Positions 15,082 through 23,010 are shown, numbered from the stretch's first letter. The stretch is DNA of 28,207 bases from Bacillota bacterium (GCA_023396215.1 JAEWWW010000028.1:1-28207); one strand, 5' to 3'. The notes: generated by a model not told the origin, from the sequence alone. Made by a program: numbers and translations.

Positions 15082-15987
15082 ATGACATTATTGGCATTTC
15101 AAGGGGCGGTGGAGCTTGGGCTGGTCTATTCGCTGGTGGCGCTGGGGCTGTTTGTGTCCTTCAGGGTGCTGGGGGTAGCCGACCTGACGGTGGACGGCAG
15201 CTTCACGCTGGGCGCTGCGGTAACGGCGGTGTATGCTGCCAATGGGCAGCCGTTGACCGGCATGGCGCTGGCGCTGCTGGCCGGGGCAGGGGCAGGCTTT
15301 ATCACCGCCCAGCTGCAAACCCGCTGCGGGGTGCAGCCGATACTCTCGGGCATCGTCACCATGACCGCACTCTACTCCATCAACATCCGGGTGATGGGGG
15401 GCCGGTCAAATATTCCGCTGCTGGGCAAGACCACCCTCTTTACCTATTTTGAGCAGTGGGCAGGCCCCGAGCTTTACCGGCTGGCGGCGCTGCTGCTCTG
15501 TGTAGCAGTGGTGGCGCTGGTACTCATCCTCTTTTTGGCCACGCCGCTGGGGCTTTCGGTGCGGGCTACCGGCGACAATCCGGATATGGTCAGCTCCTCC
15601 TCTATCAACCCCGCTTTTACCAAGACGGTGGGGCTGTGCATCGCCAACGCCACGGTGGCCCTTTCGGGCTCGCTGCTGGCCCAGTACCAGCAATCCACCG
15701 ATATCAGCATGGGCATCGGCACGGTGGTCATCGGCCTTGCGTCGCTTATTATCGGCGAGGTGCTGCTGGGGCAGCGGTCTATCCCGCTGCATGTGGCGGC
15801 GGTGGTGGCCGGGGCGGCCATCTACCGTATCATCATCGCCTTTGCGCTGCGGGCGGCCATATCCCCCTCCGACCTCAAGCTGGTTTCGGCGCTGATTGTG
15901 GCGGCGGCAATCTCTTACCCTGCGGTGCGGGAGCGCATCGCTTTCCACCGTTTGAGAAAGGCAGGTGAGCAGGATGCTGACCGTTAA
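15082..15987 (+). CDS. trpY: ABC importer permease, TrpY-like (COG4120 type)
   Basis: This 301-residue membrane protein has about eight hydrophobic spans. The motif DLTVDGSFTLGA at residues 34-45 is characteristic of the LivH-related permeases that pair with TrpX-type binding proteins. A second landmark is the central LSVRATGDNPDMVSSSSINPAFTK. Such systems are often behind Trp T-boxes in Firmicutes and are taken to import tryptophan or precursors. The TGG specifier upstream supports that here. ATG 15082 follows GGGGAGG. The ATPase gene overlaps its 3' end by 14 bp. The binding-protein gene that normally comes first is absent from the window. Substrate assignment is an inference from the leader. 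Confidence 0.85.
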   Translation: MTLLAFQGAVELGLVYSLVALGLFVSFRVLGVADLTVDGSFTLGAAVTAVYAANGQPLTGMALALLAGAGAGFITAQLQTRCGVQPILSGIVTMTALYSINIRVMGGRSNIPLLGKTTLFTYFEQWAGPELYRLAALLLCVAVVALVLILFLATPLGLSVRATGDNPDMVSSSSINPAFTKTVGLCIANATVALSGSLLAQYQQSTDISMGIGTVVIGLASLIIGEVLLGQRSIPLHVAAVVAGAAIYRIIIAFALRAAISPSDLKLVSALIVAAAISYPAVRERIAFHRLRKAGEQDADR

Positions 15988-16771
15988 AGGCCTGAGCAAA
16001 ACCTTTAACCCCGGCTCGGTGAACCAGCGTCTGGCGCTGGAGAACGTAAGCCTGCATCTGGATAAAGGCGAGTTTGTCACCATCATCGGGGGCAACGGGG
16101 CGGGTAAATCCACCCTCTTTGGGGCGATTGGCGGCTCCTTCTTCCCCGACCGCGGGCGGGTGGTGCTGGATGGGGAGGACATTACCTTCCGGCCGGAGCA
16201 CAAGCGCTCGGCCGGTATCGGCAGGCTGTTTCAAGACCCGCTGCGGGGCACCGCGCCTACCATGACCATCGAGGAAAACCTCGCCCTCGCCTACCTGCGC
16301 AGCTCGCGCCAGACCATGCGGCTGGCCGCTGTCGGCAGCAAGGAGCGCGCCTACTTCAAAGAACGGCTGGCCCTTTTGGATATGGGGCTGGAGGACCGCC
16401 TCAAGGCCAAGGTGGGGCTGCTTTCGGGCGGGCAGCGGCAGGCGCTGACCCTGCTGATGGCCACCCTCGTGACCCCCAAGCTGCTGCTGCTGGATGAGCA
16501 CACCGCCGCCCTCGACCCCGCCACCGCCGAGAAGGTGCTGGCCCTCACCCGCAGGATTGTGGCGCAGGAGGGCATTACCTGCCTGATGATTACCCACAAC
16601 ATCGGCTCGGCGCTGGAGCTGGGCAGCCGCACCATTATGATGGATAACGGGCGGATTGTCCTGGATCTTTCGGGGCAGCAGCGCAAGGATATGACGGTGC
16701 CCGCCCTGCTGACCCTCTTTAAGCAGCAGAGCAACAAGGATTTTGACAACGACCGGATGCTGCTGGGCTGA
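15974..16771 (+). CDS. trpZ: ABC importer ATP-binding protein, TrpZ-like
   Basis: The 265-residue cytoplasmic ATPase has Walker A GGNGAGKST at residues 39-47, Q-loop FQDP near 87-90, signature LSGGQRQ at 150-156 and Walker B LLLLDE at 170-175, then TAALDP and the switch histidine in MITHN. It belongs with the permease just upstream. The start is taken as ATG 15974 with AGGTGAG before it. A GTG at 15965 is possible but lacks spacing to any ribosome site. The two genes overlap, so translation is probably coupled. Confidence 0.9.
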   Translation: MLTVKGLSKTFNPGSVNQRLALENVSLHLDKGEFVTIIGGNGAGKSTLFGAIGGSFFPDRGRVVLDGEDITFRPEHKRSAGIGRLFQDPLRGTAPTMTIEENLALAYLRSSRQTMRLAAVGSKERAYFKERLALLDMGLEDRLKAKVGLLSGGQRQALTLLMATLVTPKLLLLDEHTAALDPATAEKVLALTRRIVAQEGITCLMITHNIGSALELGSRTIMMDNGRIVLDLSGQQRKDMTVPALLTLFKQQSNKDFDNDRMLLG

Positions 16772-16864
16772 CCTTTCAACAGGCGGATACCCGCGCGGGG
16801 GAAAACCCGCTCCTATAGCCCGAGGGGTATCGGCAGGCAGGCCCGCACATCTGGTGCAAAGCCA

Positions 16865-16914
16865 TAAAAACGACCGGGCCTCCGCTGCACAGGAAACAGC
16901 GGAGGCCCGGTCGT
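16865..16914 (-). terminator. Strong hairpin, terminator for the minus-strand kdgK/eda unit
   Basis: An 18-bp perfect stem: ACGACCGGGCCTCCGCTG (16870-16887) with its complement at 16897-16914. On the minus strand it is followed by five T residues (16869-16865). On the plus strand no T tract follows, though the hairpin may still mark the end of trpZ. Confidence 0.75.
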
Positions 16915-17001
16915 GTCAATGGAGTAAAAAGAGGATAAGCTATGAAAATAGCCTTGGCTAAGAGGCAACGGCGGCCGCCAGCCGCTCTTGCCCCTTAGAC
17001 A

Positions 17002-17026
17002 AAACCCCCACCGCCGTGGCGGCGGG
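17002..17026 (-). terminator. Second hairpin downstream of kdgK
   Basis: On the minus strand CCCGCCGCC pairs with GGCGGTGGG (one mismatch), then GGTTTT. The T tract is short, so this is a weaker terminator candidate 106 bp after the kdgK stop. Confidence 0.45.
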
Positions 17027-17131
17027 AACTTTGCCGGTTAAAAATATTCTATACTCTCTTTCAGAAAGGGTACAGCAAATGAGGCTTTGCGCCGGGCGTC
17101 TTCCCGGTGGGGCTGCGTACTAAAAACCCGG

Positions 17132-18154
17132 TTATCTCTGGACGCGGCCGCTGCCGTCGCCCCCGGCCAGCTTGCGCACCTCATCGATGCTAACCTGGTT
17201 AAAGTCGCCCTCCACGGTGTGCTTGAGGCAGCTTGCCGCCACCGCAAACTCCAGCGCCTCTTTGGGCCCTGCGCCGGTGAGGAAGGAATAGATGAGGCCC
17301 GCGCCGAAGGAGTCGCCGCCGCCCACGCGGTCTACAATATGAATGAGGTAGTTTTTAGAGAAGTAGTAGTCGCTGCCGTCATAGAGCATGGCGGCCCAGT
17401 TGTTGTCGTTGGCCGAGATGGAACCACGCAGGGTGATGGCTACCTTTTTAAAGCCAAAACGGTCGGCCAGCTTTTTGGCAACCGATTTGTAGCCCTCGTG
17501 AGAAAGCTTGCCGGTGGTGAGGTCGGTGTCGTCGGCCTTAATGCCGAATACGTCGCTGGCGTCCTCCTCGTTGGCGATGCAGACGTCCACATACTCCATC
17601 AGCCCCGCCATCACCTGCCCGGCCCTTTCACGGCTCCAGAGGTTTTTGCGGTAGTTCAGGTCGCAGCTGACGGTGATGTTTTTGGCCTTGGCGGCCTTGC
17701 AGGCCTCGAGGCAGATTTCGGCAACGTTATCGCCCAGGGCGGGGGTGATGCCGGTGAAATGGAACCACTCCACATCCTCGAAGATTTTGTTCCAGTCAAA
17801 ATCGGCGGTGGTGGCCTTAGCGATGGCGGCCCCGGCGCGGTCATAGATGACCTTGGAGGGACGCTGGCTGGCGCCTTTTTCGAGGAAATAGATGCCCACG
17901 CGCTCGCCGCCGCGGGTGATATAGCTGGTATCCACCCCAAACTGGCGCAGCGAGTTGACCGCAGCCTGCCCGATGTCGTGCTTGGGCAGCTTGGTGACAT
18001 AGCGTACATCCAGCCCATAGTTGGCCAAAGAAACGGCAACGTTGGCTTCGCCGCCGCCATAGGTGGCGCCAAAGCTTTGTGCCTGTACAAAACGGTAGTA
18101 GCCCTCGGGGGCCAGGCGAAGCATAATTTCGCCGAATGTTACAACCTTACCCAC
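17132..18154 (-). CDS. kdgK: 2-keto-3-deoxygluconate kinase (PfkB family)
   Basis: The enzyme phosphorylates 2-keto-3-deoxygluconate to KDPG in uronate or gluconate breakdown. The 340-residue protein has the PfkB fold: GGGEANVA at residues 33-40 and GGGDSFGAGL at 278-287 with the catalytic aspartate D281. YRKNLWS in the middle resembles the Firmicute KDG kinases. GTG at 18154 is the best start: GGGAGG lies eight bases upstream and the protein then opens with GKVVTFGEIMLRLAP as relatives do. The aldolase gene ends 32 bp upstream, so the pair forms an operon that converts KDG to pyruvate and glyceraldehyde-3-phosphate. Specificity among PfkB sugars rests mainly on this context. Confidence 0.9.
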   Translation of the reverse strand: MGKVVTFGEIMLRLAPEGYYRFVQAQSFGATYGGGEANVAVSLANYGLDVRYVTKLPKHDIGQAAVNSLRQFGVDTSYITRGGERVGIYFLEKGASQRPSKVIYDRAGAAIAKATTADFDWNKIFEDVEWFHFTGITPALGDNVAEICLEACKAAKAKNITVSCDLNYRKNLWSRERAGQVMAGLMEYVDVCIANEEDASDVFGIKADDTDLTTGKLSHEGYKSVAKKLADRFGFKKVAITLRGSISANDNNWAAMLYDGSDYYFSKNYLIHIVDRVGGGDSFGAGLIYSFLTGAGPKEALEFAVAASCLKHTVEGDFNQVSIDEVRKLAGGDGSGRVQR

Positions 18155-18186
18155 AGATAAGTCCTCCCTTTCGTAAACCTGCAATC

Positions 18187-19155
18187 TTACTTCTTTTTTT
18201 GCAGAAGATGAACCGCAAAGCCGGCTACCTCGTGCTTAAAGTAGATGGCAACCATGTTGCCCTTTTCATCCCGCTTGACGGTGCTTTCATCCAGCTCGAA
18301 GCCCTGAGCAGTCATATAATCCATCGCTCTTTGGATGTAGTTGGTAGCGATGGCGATGTGGCCGTTTTTGCCCAAAAAGGGCCCCTTCATCACCTCTACC
18401 GCCGTGCCTGCAAAGACCGAGCTGCTGCCCTCCTTGGTGGGGAAGCCGAACATCTTGGAGAACATTAGGGCGGTTTGGCGGGCTTCCTCCTCGTTGGCGG
18501 CGTTGATGCCCACATGGCCCAGCTCGAAGCCCAGCATGGCCTCGATGGCCTGACGGGTCAGAGCGGTGATTTTATCAAACTCACCGGCTGCAATCAGGTC
18601 CTCTTTCACCATCCAGCTGCCGCCGCAGGCGATAATTTTATTGAACGAGAGGTAGTCGTTGAGATTTTTGGCGTCGATGCCGCCGGTGGGCATAAACTTC
18701 AGGTTGGGAAAAGGGGCCGACATGGCTTTGATGGCCTTTATGCCGCCGTTGGCCTCGGCCGGGAAGAACTTGACCACGTCAAGGCCCAGCTCGAGCGCCT
18801 GTTCGATATCCGAAGGGTTGGCGCAGCCGGGGGTGATGGGTACTCCTTTTTCCAAGCAATACTTGACCACCCTGGGGTTGAGGCCGGGGCTGACGATAAA
18901 CTTTGCACCGGCGGCCACCGCCTTATCCACCTGCTCGGTGGTGAGCACCGTGCCCGCGCCCACCAGCATATCGGGCAGCGCTGCTGTGATGCGGCGAATC
19001 GATTCTTCGGCCTGAGCGGTGCGGAAGGTGATTTCTGCGCAGGGCAGGCCTCCGTCGCACAGGGCCTTTGCCAGCGGCACGGCCTTTTCTACGTCGTCAA
19101 TCTTGATGACCGGGACGATGCCCATTGCCGACACCTGTTTTAATACCTGATTCAT
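18187..19155 (-). CDS. eda: KDPG/KHG aldolase fused to a C-terminal VOC (glyoxalase-fold) domain
   Basis: Residues 1-208 are a class I KDPG aldolase: E41 in EITFRTA, the Schiff-base lysine K129 in VVKFFPAE, and PTGGI at 156-160. It cleaves KDPG to pyruvate and glyceraldehyde-3-phosphate. Residues 211-322 are an extra domain with two beta-alpha-beta-beta-beta modules of the VOC superfamily (LGHVGINAANEEEARQ, GKNGHIAIATNYIQRAM). H214, E254, H266 and H316 sit where VOC metal ligands are expected. Ordinary Eda is about 210 residues, so this is a real fusion with no frameshift between the parts. ATG 19155 follows GGAGGAGG. Downstream kdgK belongs to the same operon, and the IclR gene is divergent. 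Confidence 0.92.
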   Translation of the reverse strand: MNQVLKQVSAMGIVPVIKIDDVEKAVPLAKALCDGGLPCAEITFRTAQAEESIRRITAALPDMLVGAGTVLTTEQVDKAVAAGAKFIVSPGLNPRVVKYCLEKGVPITPGCANPSDIEQALELGLDVVKFFPAEANGGIKAIKAMSAPFPNLKFMPTGGIDAKNLNDYLSFNKIIACGGSWMVKEDLIAAGEFDKITALTRQAIEAMLGFELGHVGINAANEEEARQTALMFSKMFGFPTKEGSSSVFAGTAVEVMKGPFLGKNGHIAIATNYIQRAMDYMTAQGFELDESTVKRDEKGNMVAIYFKHEVAGFAVHLLQKKK

Positions 19156-19176
19156 TGCGTTTCCTCCTCCATTTGA

Positions 19177-19212
19177 GTTTCGCATTATGAAACTTCGTAT
19201 CGAAATATGAAA
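19177..19212. promoter_or_regulatory. Two direct operator-like repeats in front of eda
   Basis: GTTTCGCATTATGAAA (19177-19192) and GTATCGAAATATGAAA (19197-19212) repeat with a 20-bp period, about two helical turns. The first also forms a GTTTC-N7-GAAAC palindrome (19177-19193). The TTTC/GAAA arms resemble sites of IclR-family KdgR proteins, and an IclR gene lies next door. They sit just downstream of the promoter. Confidence 0.5.
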
Positions 19213-19221
19213 TACAGCTAT

Positions 19222-19250
19222 ATTTTAACCTGTTTTCACGATAATTGCAA
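19222..19250 (-). promoter_or_regulatory. Promoter of eda-kdgK
   Basis: On the minus strand TTGCAA (19245-19250), 17 bp, TAAAAT (19222-19227). Confidence 0.65.
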
Positions 19251-19400
19251 GGGGGTTTTCTCTTGTTTTTTGCAGGTAGAATTGCTACTATTATCTGTAG
19301 AATCCCCGGATAAATGGTAGCCTGCCGAAAAAACACCGGCTGCCGGGGAAGGTGGGGGCCAGCCTCCGCCTTGGGAAGCCGGCGGGCCGGATAAGCCGCC

Positions 19401-19566
19401 TGGGGCGTTTCTTAAAACGGAAAACCGCCGGGGAATTCGCTGAAAACAAGCAGCTGCAAGGCCAAAAGCGCAGGAATACTTGATGTATTCCGAGCATTTT
19501 GAACGCGGCAGATGCTGGTTTCAGTAGAATTTATCAAGAATTTGGAGTTTTAAGAAAGCCTCTAAA
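19401..19566 (+). repeat. Inverted-repeat element, copy 2 (MITE-like, ~166 bp)
   Basis: Same length and orientation as the copy at 14324-14489. Matching blocks include AATTCGCTGAAAACA, CAGGAATACTT, ATGTATTCCGAGCATTTT and AAGAATTTGGAGTTTT. The ends are TGGGGCGTTTCTTAAAA and TTTTAAGAAAGCCTCTAAAA. In both copies the outer arms pair with each other: the C/T change near one end is matched by a change at the other, so the hairpin is kept. It lies between the divergent eda and iclR genes. Confidence 0.85.
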
Positions 19567-19625
19567 ATAAAGTTGCCCTTTACCAGCGCCAACCGGGGCG
19601 CGAAGCGGGGGCATAAGGAGTAGTC

Positions 19626-20396
19626 ATGGAAAAAAACGCGGTACAATCGGTGGAGCGCACCTTTATTATACTGGAAACCCTCTCGAAAACCCCGGCAGGG
19701 CTGCCGCTCATCGAGCTAAGCCAGGCGGTGGGGCTGCATAAGAGCACCGTGCACCGGCTGCTGGCCTCCCTTTCGGCGCTGGGGTATGTCACCCGCGACA
19801 CCGAAACCGGCAACTACAAGCTGACCCTACGCTTTTTTGTGCTGGGCAGCAGGATTGTGAACGACATGGATGTGCTGACGCTGGCGCGCCCCCATCTGGA
19901 CAGGCTCAGCCAGCTCATTCAGGAGGCGGTGCATCTGGTGGTGCGGGATGGCACCGATATTGTCTATATCTATAAGGTGGACAGCAACAACAATACCATC
20001 CGGCTTTCTTCCCGGGTGGGGCTGCGCAGCCCCATGTACTGCACCGCCGTGGGCAAAAGCATTCTGGCCACCATGAGCCTCCGTGAGGTGAAGCGGGTGT
20101 GGGAAAACAGCGAGATTACCCCCCTGACTCCCCATACCATTGTGGAGCTCCCTGGGCTGCTGGAGCAGCTGGAGCTGGTGCGCCGGCAGGGCTACGCCAT
20201 GGATAACGAGGAAAACGAGCTGGGGGTGAGGTGCGTCGGCGCGCCGCTACTGGGCTTTGACGGCAAGGCGATGGGCGCGGTGAGTATTTCGGCCCCGCTG
20301 GCCCGCATGGATGACGAGCGGGTGGCCCAGCTTGTGGTGCATCTGCTGGAAACCAAGCGGCTGATTTCGGAGCAGGCGGGTTATCTGAAGGGGTAA
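19626..20396 (+). CDS. kdgR: IclR family transcriptional regulator, KdgR-like
   Basis: This 256-residue regulator has an N-terminal winged helix (residues 5-75: SVERTFIILETLSKTPAGLPLIELSQAVGLHKSTVHRLLASLSALGYV) and a C-terminal IclR effector domain (SSRVGLRSPMYCTAVGKSILA, then NEENELGVRCVGAPL). IclR proteins beside kdgK and eda usually repress KDG/KDPG genes and respond to KDG. The divergent layout and the TTTC/GAAA repeats in front of eda support this. ATG 19626 follows AAGGAG. No clear promoter is seen apart from sequences near the end of the repeat element just upstream. The symbol is assigned by context. Confidence 0.85.
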   Translation: MEKNAVQSVERTFIILETLSKTPAGLPLIELSQAVGLHKSTVHRLLASLSALGYVTRDTETGNYKLTLRFFVLGSRIVNDMDVLTLARPHLDRLSQLIQEAVHLVVRDGTDIVYIYKVDSNNNTIRLSSRVGLRSPMYCTAVGKSILATMSLREVKRVWENSEITPLTPHTIVELPGLLEQLELVRRQGYAMDNEENELGVRCVGAPLLGFDGKAMGAVSISAPLARMDDERVAQLVVHLLETKRLISEQAGYLKG

Positions 20397-20441
20397 GCCT
20401 GCCGATTTTAACAGCCTCTTCACAGTTTTGCCATTTTTGAG

Positions 20442-20450
20442 TGCTATAAT
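20442..20450 (+). promoter_or_regulatory. Extended -10 promoter upstream of the M23 peptidase leader (P1)
   Basis: TGCTATAAT is a perfect extended -10 (TGnTATAAT). No good -35 lies at 17 bp, as is common for this class. Confidence 0.55.
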
Positions 20451-20454
20451 AACC

Positions 20455-20714
20455 CTGCTGCAAACAGCAGCGCCGGTTGCGGGGCTGTTTTCAGGGAACG
20501 CCCCGCCAAGCCTGCCGGCAAAAATGCCTGTGGGCTTTGTTCTTTGGTACCGGCGGGCTTTCTTGATTTATATTCGGTACTGCTGTATAATAACCTCACC
20601 TATTATTGAAACCTTCGCTTTTGGACGGGCGTTGCGGTTATTATACACTTATCCTGACGCCCGCCATACGGCGATGGCGGATGATACCATGCCGCTTCGC
20701 GGCTACGGTATCAT
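20455..20714 (+). other. Unassigned structured leader region upstream of the M23 peptidase
   Basis: Four strong hairpins occur: CTGCTG-CAAA-CAGCAG (20455-20470) at the expected 5' end of P1 RNA; GCCGG..GCGGGGC with GCCCCGC..CCGGC (20472-20519); CCGCCAT with ATGGCGG (20661-20680); and immediately ATGATACC..GCCGC with GCGGC..GGTATCAT (20681-20714). None is followed by a T tract. No reading frame with a ribosome site is seen. The conserved motifs of the c-di-AMP (ydaO) riboswitch, which often controls such genes, were not recognised. Confidence 0.5.
20563..20591 (+). promoter_or_regulatory. Second promoter upstream of the M23 peptidase (P2)
   Basis: TTGATT (20563-20568), 17 bp, TATAAT (20586-20591). 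It gives a leader of about 240 nt before the start codon at 20836. Confidence 0.7.
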
Positions 20715-20835
20715 GGTTATGAGCTAAAGCATTGACCTTCTTGTACTTTCTGTCTGGGACGACCCAAACTGTAAGCAGCTTTTGCTTGCGGCAGCCAGGC
20801 GGAGTTTAACCTTTTTCCCAAAGGGAGTGATTGCA

Positions 20836-22815
20836 TTGGCAACCGACAAGGGCGGAAGACCATCTGCCGGTGACGAAAAAGCCGCCTCCTCGGGATGGTG
20901 GAAAGCCCTGCGGCCAACCACCCGAAAGCGCAAGGCGAAAAAAACGTCAGTCAAAGCCGTTTCTAAGATGAAACCGGGGGTTAAGACCGCCCGCAAAGAT
21001 ACTGCCGTTAAGGCTGCCCCCCCCCACGGCGGCAACCCGCAGCCAGCCAAAAAGAAGGCCAGCCCATGGGCAGGCTTTTTCAAGCTTTTTTCGGCACAAC
21101 CGCCCCATGATGAAGCCCCGCAATACGGGCCGGGCGAGCGGCTTTACCGCTGCCTTTACTACACCGGCATTCAGGTGCTGCGGATGTTTTTGCGCTACCG
21201 ACGCCGGGCCAAGACGCTGCACAAGGGTTTCTCCGCCCATTTGGCCTATCTCAGGGCTTCGTACAAGCTGAAACTGCAGCGCTATTTTGCCGAGCTTGGG
21301 CGCTCGTTTTACGCCCCTTATCTGGATGTAAAGCGCCAGTACAAAAGCTTTGCCCACCGCATATCGCTTGCCCGCCGGGTCAGCCTGTGGCACGCCGTGA
21401 AGGTGGTGTTTCTCTCCATCGGCAGGCTGCTGAAAAGCGGACGGCGGGTGCTGGGCATCTTTTTTAATTATATCGCCCCTGTGGTGGGCCTGCTGATACT
21501 CTTTAACACCATCGGCTATGTGCAAACGCTGAACTTTGCATTGGCGGTGGAGTACAACGGCGACCACATCGGTTATATCAAAAACGAGTCGGTTTTTTTC
21601 AGCGCGCAGGAAAACATGATGGAGCGTATTATCAACGAGGAATATGTCCGGCCGGATAATACCATCCCCCGTTTCAGCCTTGCGGTTGTGGACGAAGACC
21701 AGCTGACCGACGTGGACACACTGGCCAACCGGCTGATCAGTGCCTCGGGTAACGTGCTGGAAACCGCCGAGGGCATCTATATCGGCGACAAGTTTATGGG
21801 CGCCACCACCAACGGCGACTATCTGCTGCTTTATCTGGATTCGGTGCTGGACCAGTACCGCACCGGCGCATCCAACGAGACAATCACCTTTATACAAAAG
21901 GTGCAGGTAAAAAAAGGGCTGTACCCCGTTACCTCGATTTCAAACATGGTGGATATCCTGAACAATATTAACGGCGACAGCGATATGAGCAAGATATACA
22001 CCGTAAAGCCGGGGGATACCCCCACCGGCATTGCCTCCGACAACGGGGTGACCTACGCGTCGCTCAAGGCGCTGAACCCGGATATCGAAAAATCGCTGAT
22101 GCCGGGGCAGCAGGTGCTTATCTCCAAGTCTTCGCCCAACCTGGGCGTGAAGCTGACCCGCACCGAAACCTACGACGAGGATGTGCCCTTCGGCACCGAG
22201 AGTACCCCCGACAACCGCTATTACGAGGGCTACACCGCCGTTACCAAGGCGGGGGTCAAGGGCGTGCAGGAGGTTGTGGCCGACGTCACCTATATCGACG
22301 GGGTGGAGGTTGAGCGCAACATCCTGAGCACCAAGCTGGTGAAGGAGCCGATTCCCCAAAAGGTTATTGTGGGTACCCAAAGGCCGCTGATTACCCTGCC
22401 CGGCGGCGGCGGCAACCCGAACGGCTTCCTCTGGCCGGTGGACGGCGGCTATGTCAGCGCCGGTATTTACAGCTACCGCGGACATACCGGCATGGATATT
22501 GCCACCCGAGGGGTCATCGGCGTACCGGTGAGAGCCTCAAAGGCCGGCCGCGTGGTTATTTCGAGATACTACGGCGCTTATGGCAACCATGTGATGATTA
22601 ACCATGGCGACGGCGTGCAGACGCTGTATGCCCATATGAACTCCCGCTCTGTGGCGGTGGGCCAGTATGTGGAGCAGGGCCAGTTGATCGGCACCGTGGG
22701 CCGTACCGGCAATGTGGTGGGCGCCACCGGCGTGCATCTCCATTTTGAGGTCAGAGTGGGCGGACGGTATATGGACCCCTCCAAGTATGTGGGCACCTAC
22801 TACCCCGGCAGATAA
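20836..22815 (+). CDS. Membrane-anchored LysM-G5-M23 peptidoglycan peptidase
   Basis: The 659-residue protein starts with about 200 mostly basic residues and one hydrophobic segment near 205-235 (GIFFNYIAPVVGLLILFNTIGYV). A spacer domain follows, then LysM at 386-431 (IYTVKPGDTPTGIASDNGVTYASLKALNPDI), G5 at 437-513 and a C-terminal M23 domain. The M23 zinc motifs are H550 and D554 in GHTGMDIA and H634/H636 in HLHFEV. Such proteins cut peptide cross-links in the cell wall, for example in growth or sporulation. TTG at 20836 is the best start, with AAAGGGAG eight bases upstream. No ATG exists near that point. It is a single gene with a long leader and a strong terminator at 23011-23042. Confidence 0.88.
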   Translation: MATDKGGRPSAGDEKAASSGWWKALRPTTRKRKAKKTSVKAVSKMKPGVKTARKDTAVKAAPPHGGNPQPAKKKASPWAGFFKLFSAQPPHDEAPQYGPGERLYRCLYYTGIQVLRMFLRYRRRAKTLHKGFSAHLAYLRASYKLKLQRYFAELGRSFYAPYLDVKRQYKSFAHRISLARRVSLWHAVKVVFLSIGRLLKSGRRVLGIFFNYIAPVVGLLILFNTIGYVQTLNFALAVEYNGDHIGYIKNESVFFSAQENMMERIINEEYVRPDNTIPRFSLAVVDEDQLTDVDTLANRLISASGNVLETAEGIYIGDKFMGATTNGDYLLLYLDSVLDQYRTGASNETITFIQKVQVKKGLYPVTSISNMVDILNNINGDSDMSKIYTVKPGDTPTGIASDNGVTYASLKALNPDIEKSLMPGQQVLISKSSPNLGVKLTRTETYDEDVPFGTESTPDNRYYEGYTAVTKAGVKGVQEVVADVTYIDGVEVERNILSTKLVKEPIPQKVIVGTQRPLITLPGGGGNPNGFLWPVDGGYVSAGIYSYRGHTGMDIATRGVIGVPVRASKAGRVVISRYYGAYGNHVMINHGDGVQTLYAHMNSRSVAVGQYVEQGQLIGTVGRTGNVVGATGVHLHFEVRVGGRYMDPSKYVGTYYPGR

Positions 22816-22960
22816 ACCCCTGCGGCTGATGGCGGCGGGCAAGTTGACAAAAACACAATCAGGCGGCGAAAAAACGTGCAAGACGAGACGGCAAACACAG
22901 CAAATGAGGGAGCATATTAATATATGTGACCGATATTTGCAAGTGTAGCCAACAAAGTAA

Positions 22961-22984
22961 GTAAAATGTCCTAAGGCATTTTAC
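22961..22984. other. Hairpin between the M23 gene and its terminator
   Basis: GTAAAATG pairs perfectly with CATTTTAC around TCCTAAGG. It is followed at some distance by a T run (22995-23000). It may be a first, weaker terminator. Nothing else was found in 22816-23010. Confidence 0.4.
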
Positions 22985-23010
22985 GTTTGCACGATTTTTT
23001 CGGCAGCATA

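Noticed and set aside
17087..18160. A 357-codon plus-strand open frame opposite kdgK
   Set aside because: The minus strand encodes a complete PfkB kinase with its catalytic motif and ribosome site. The plus frame has neither.
20445..20835. c-di-AMP (ydaO-type) riboswitch before the M23 gene
   Set aside because: The location is suggestive, but the conserved ydaO core blocks could not be found. The region is left as an unassigned structured leader.
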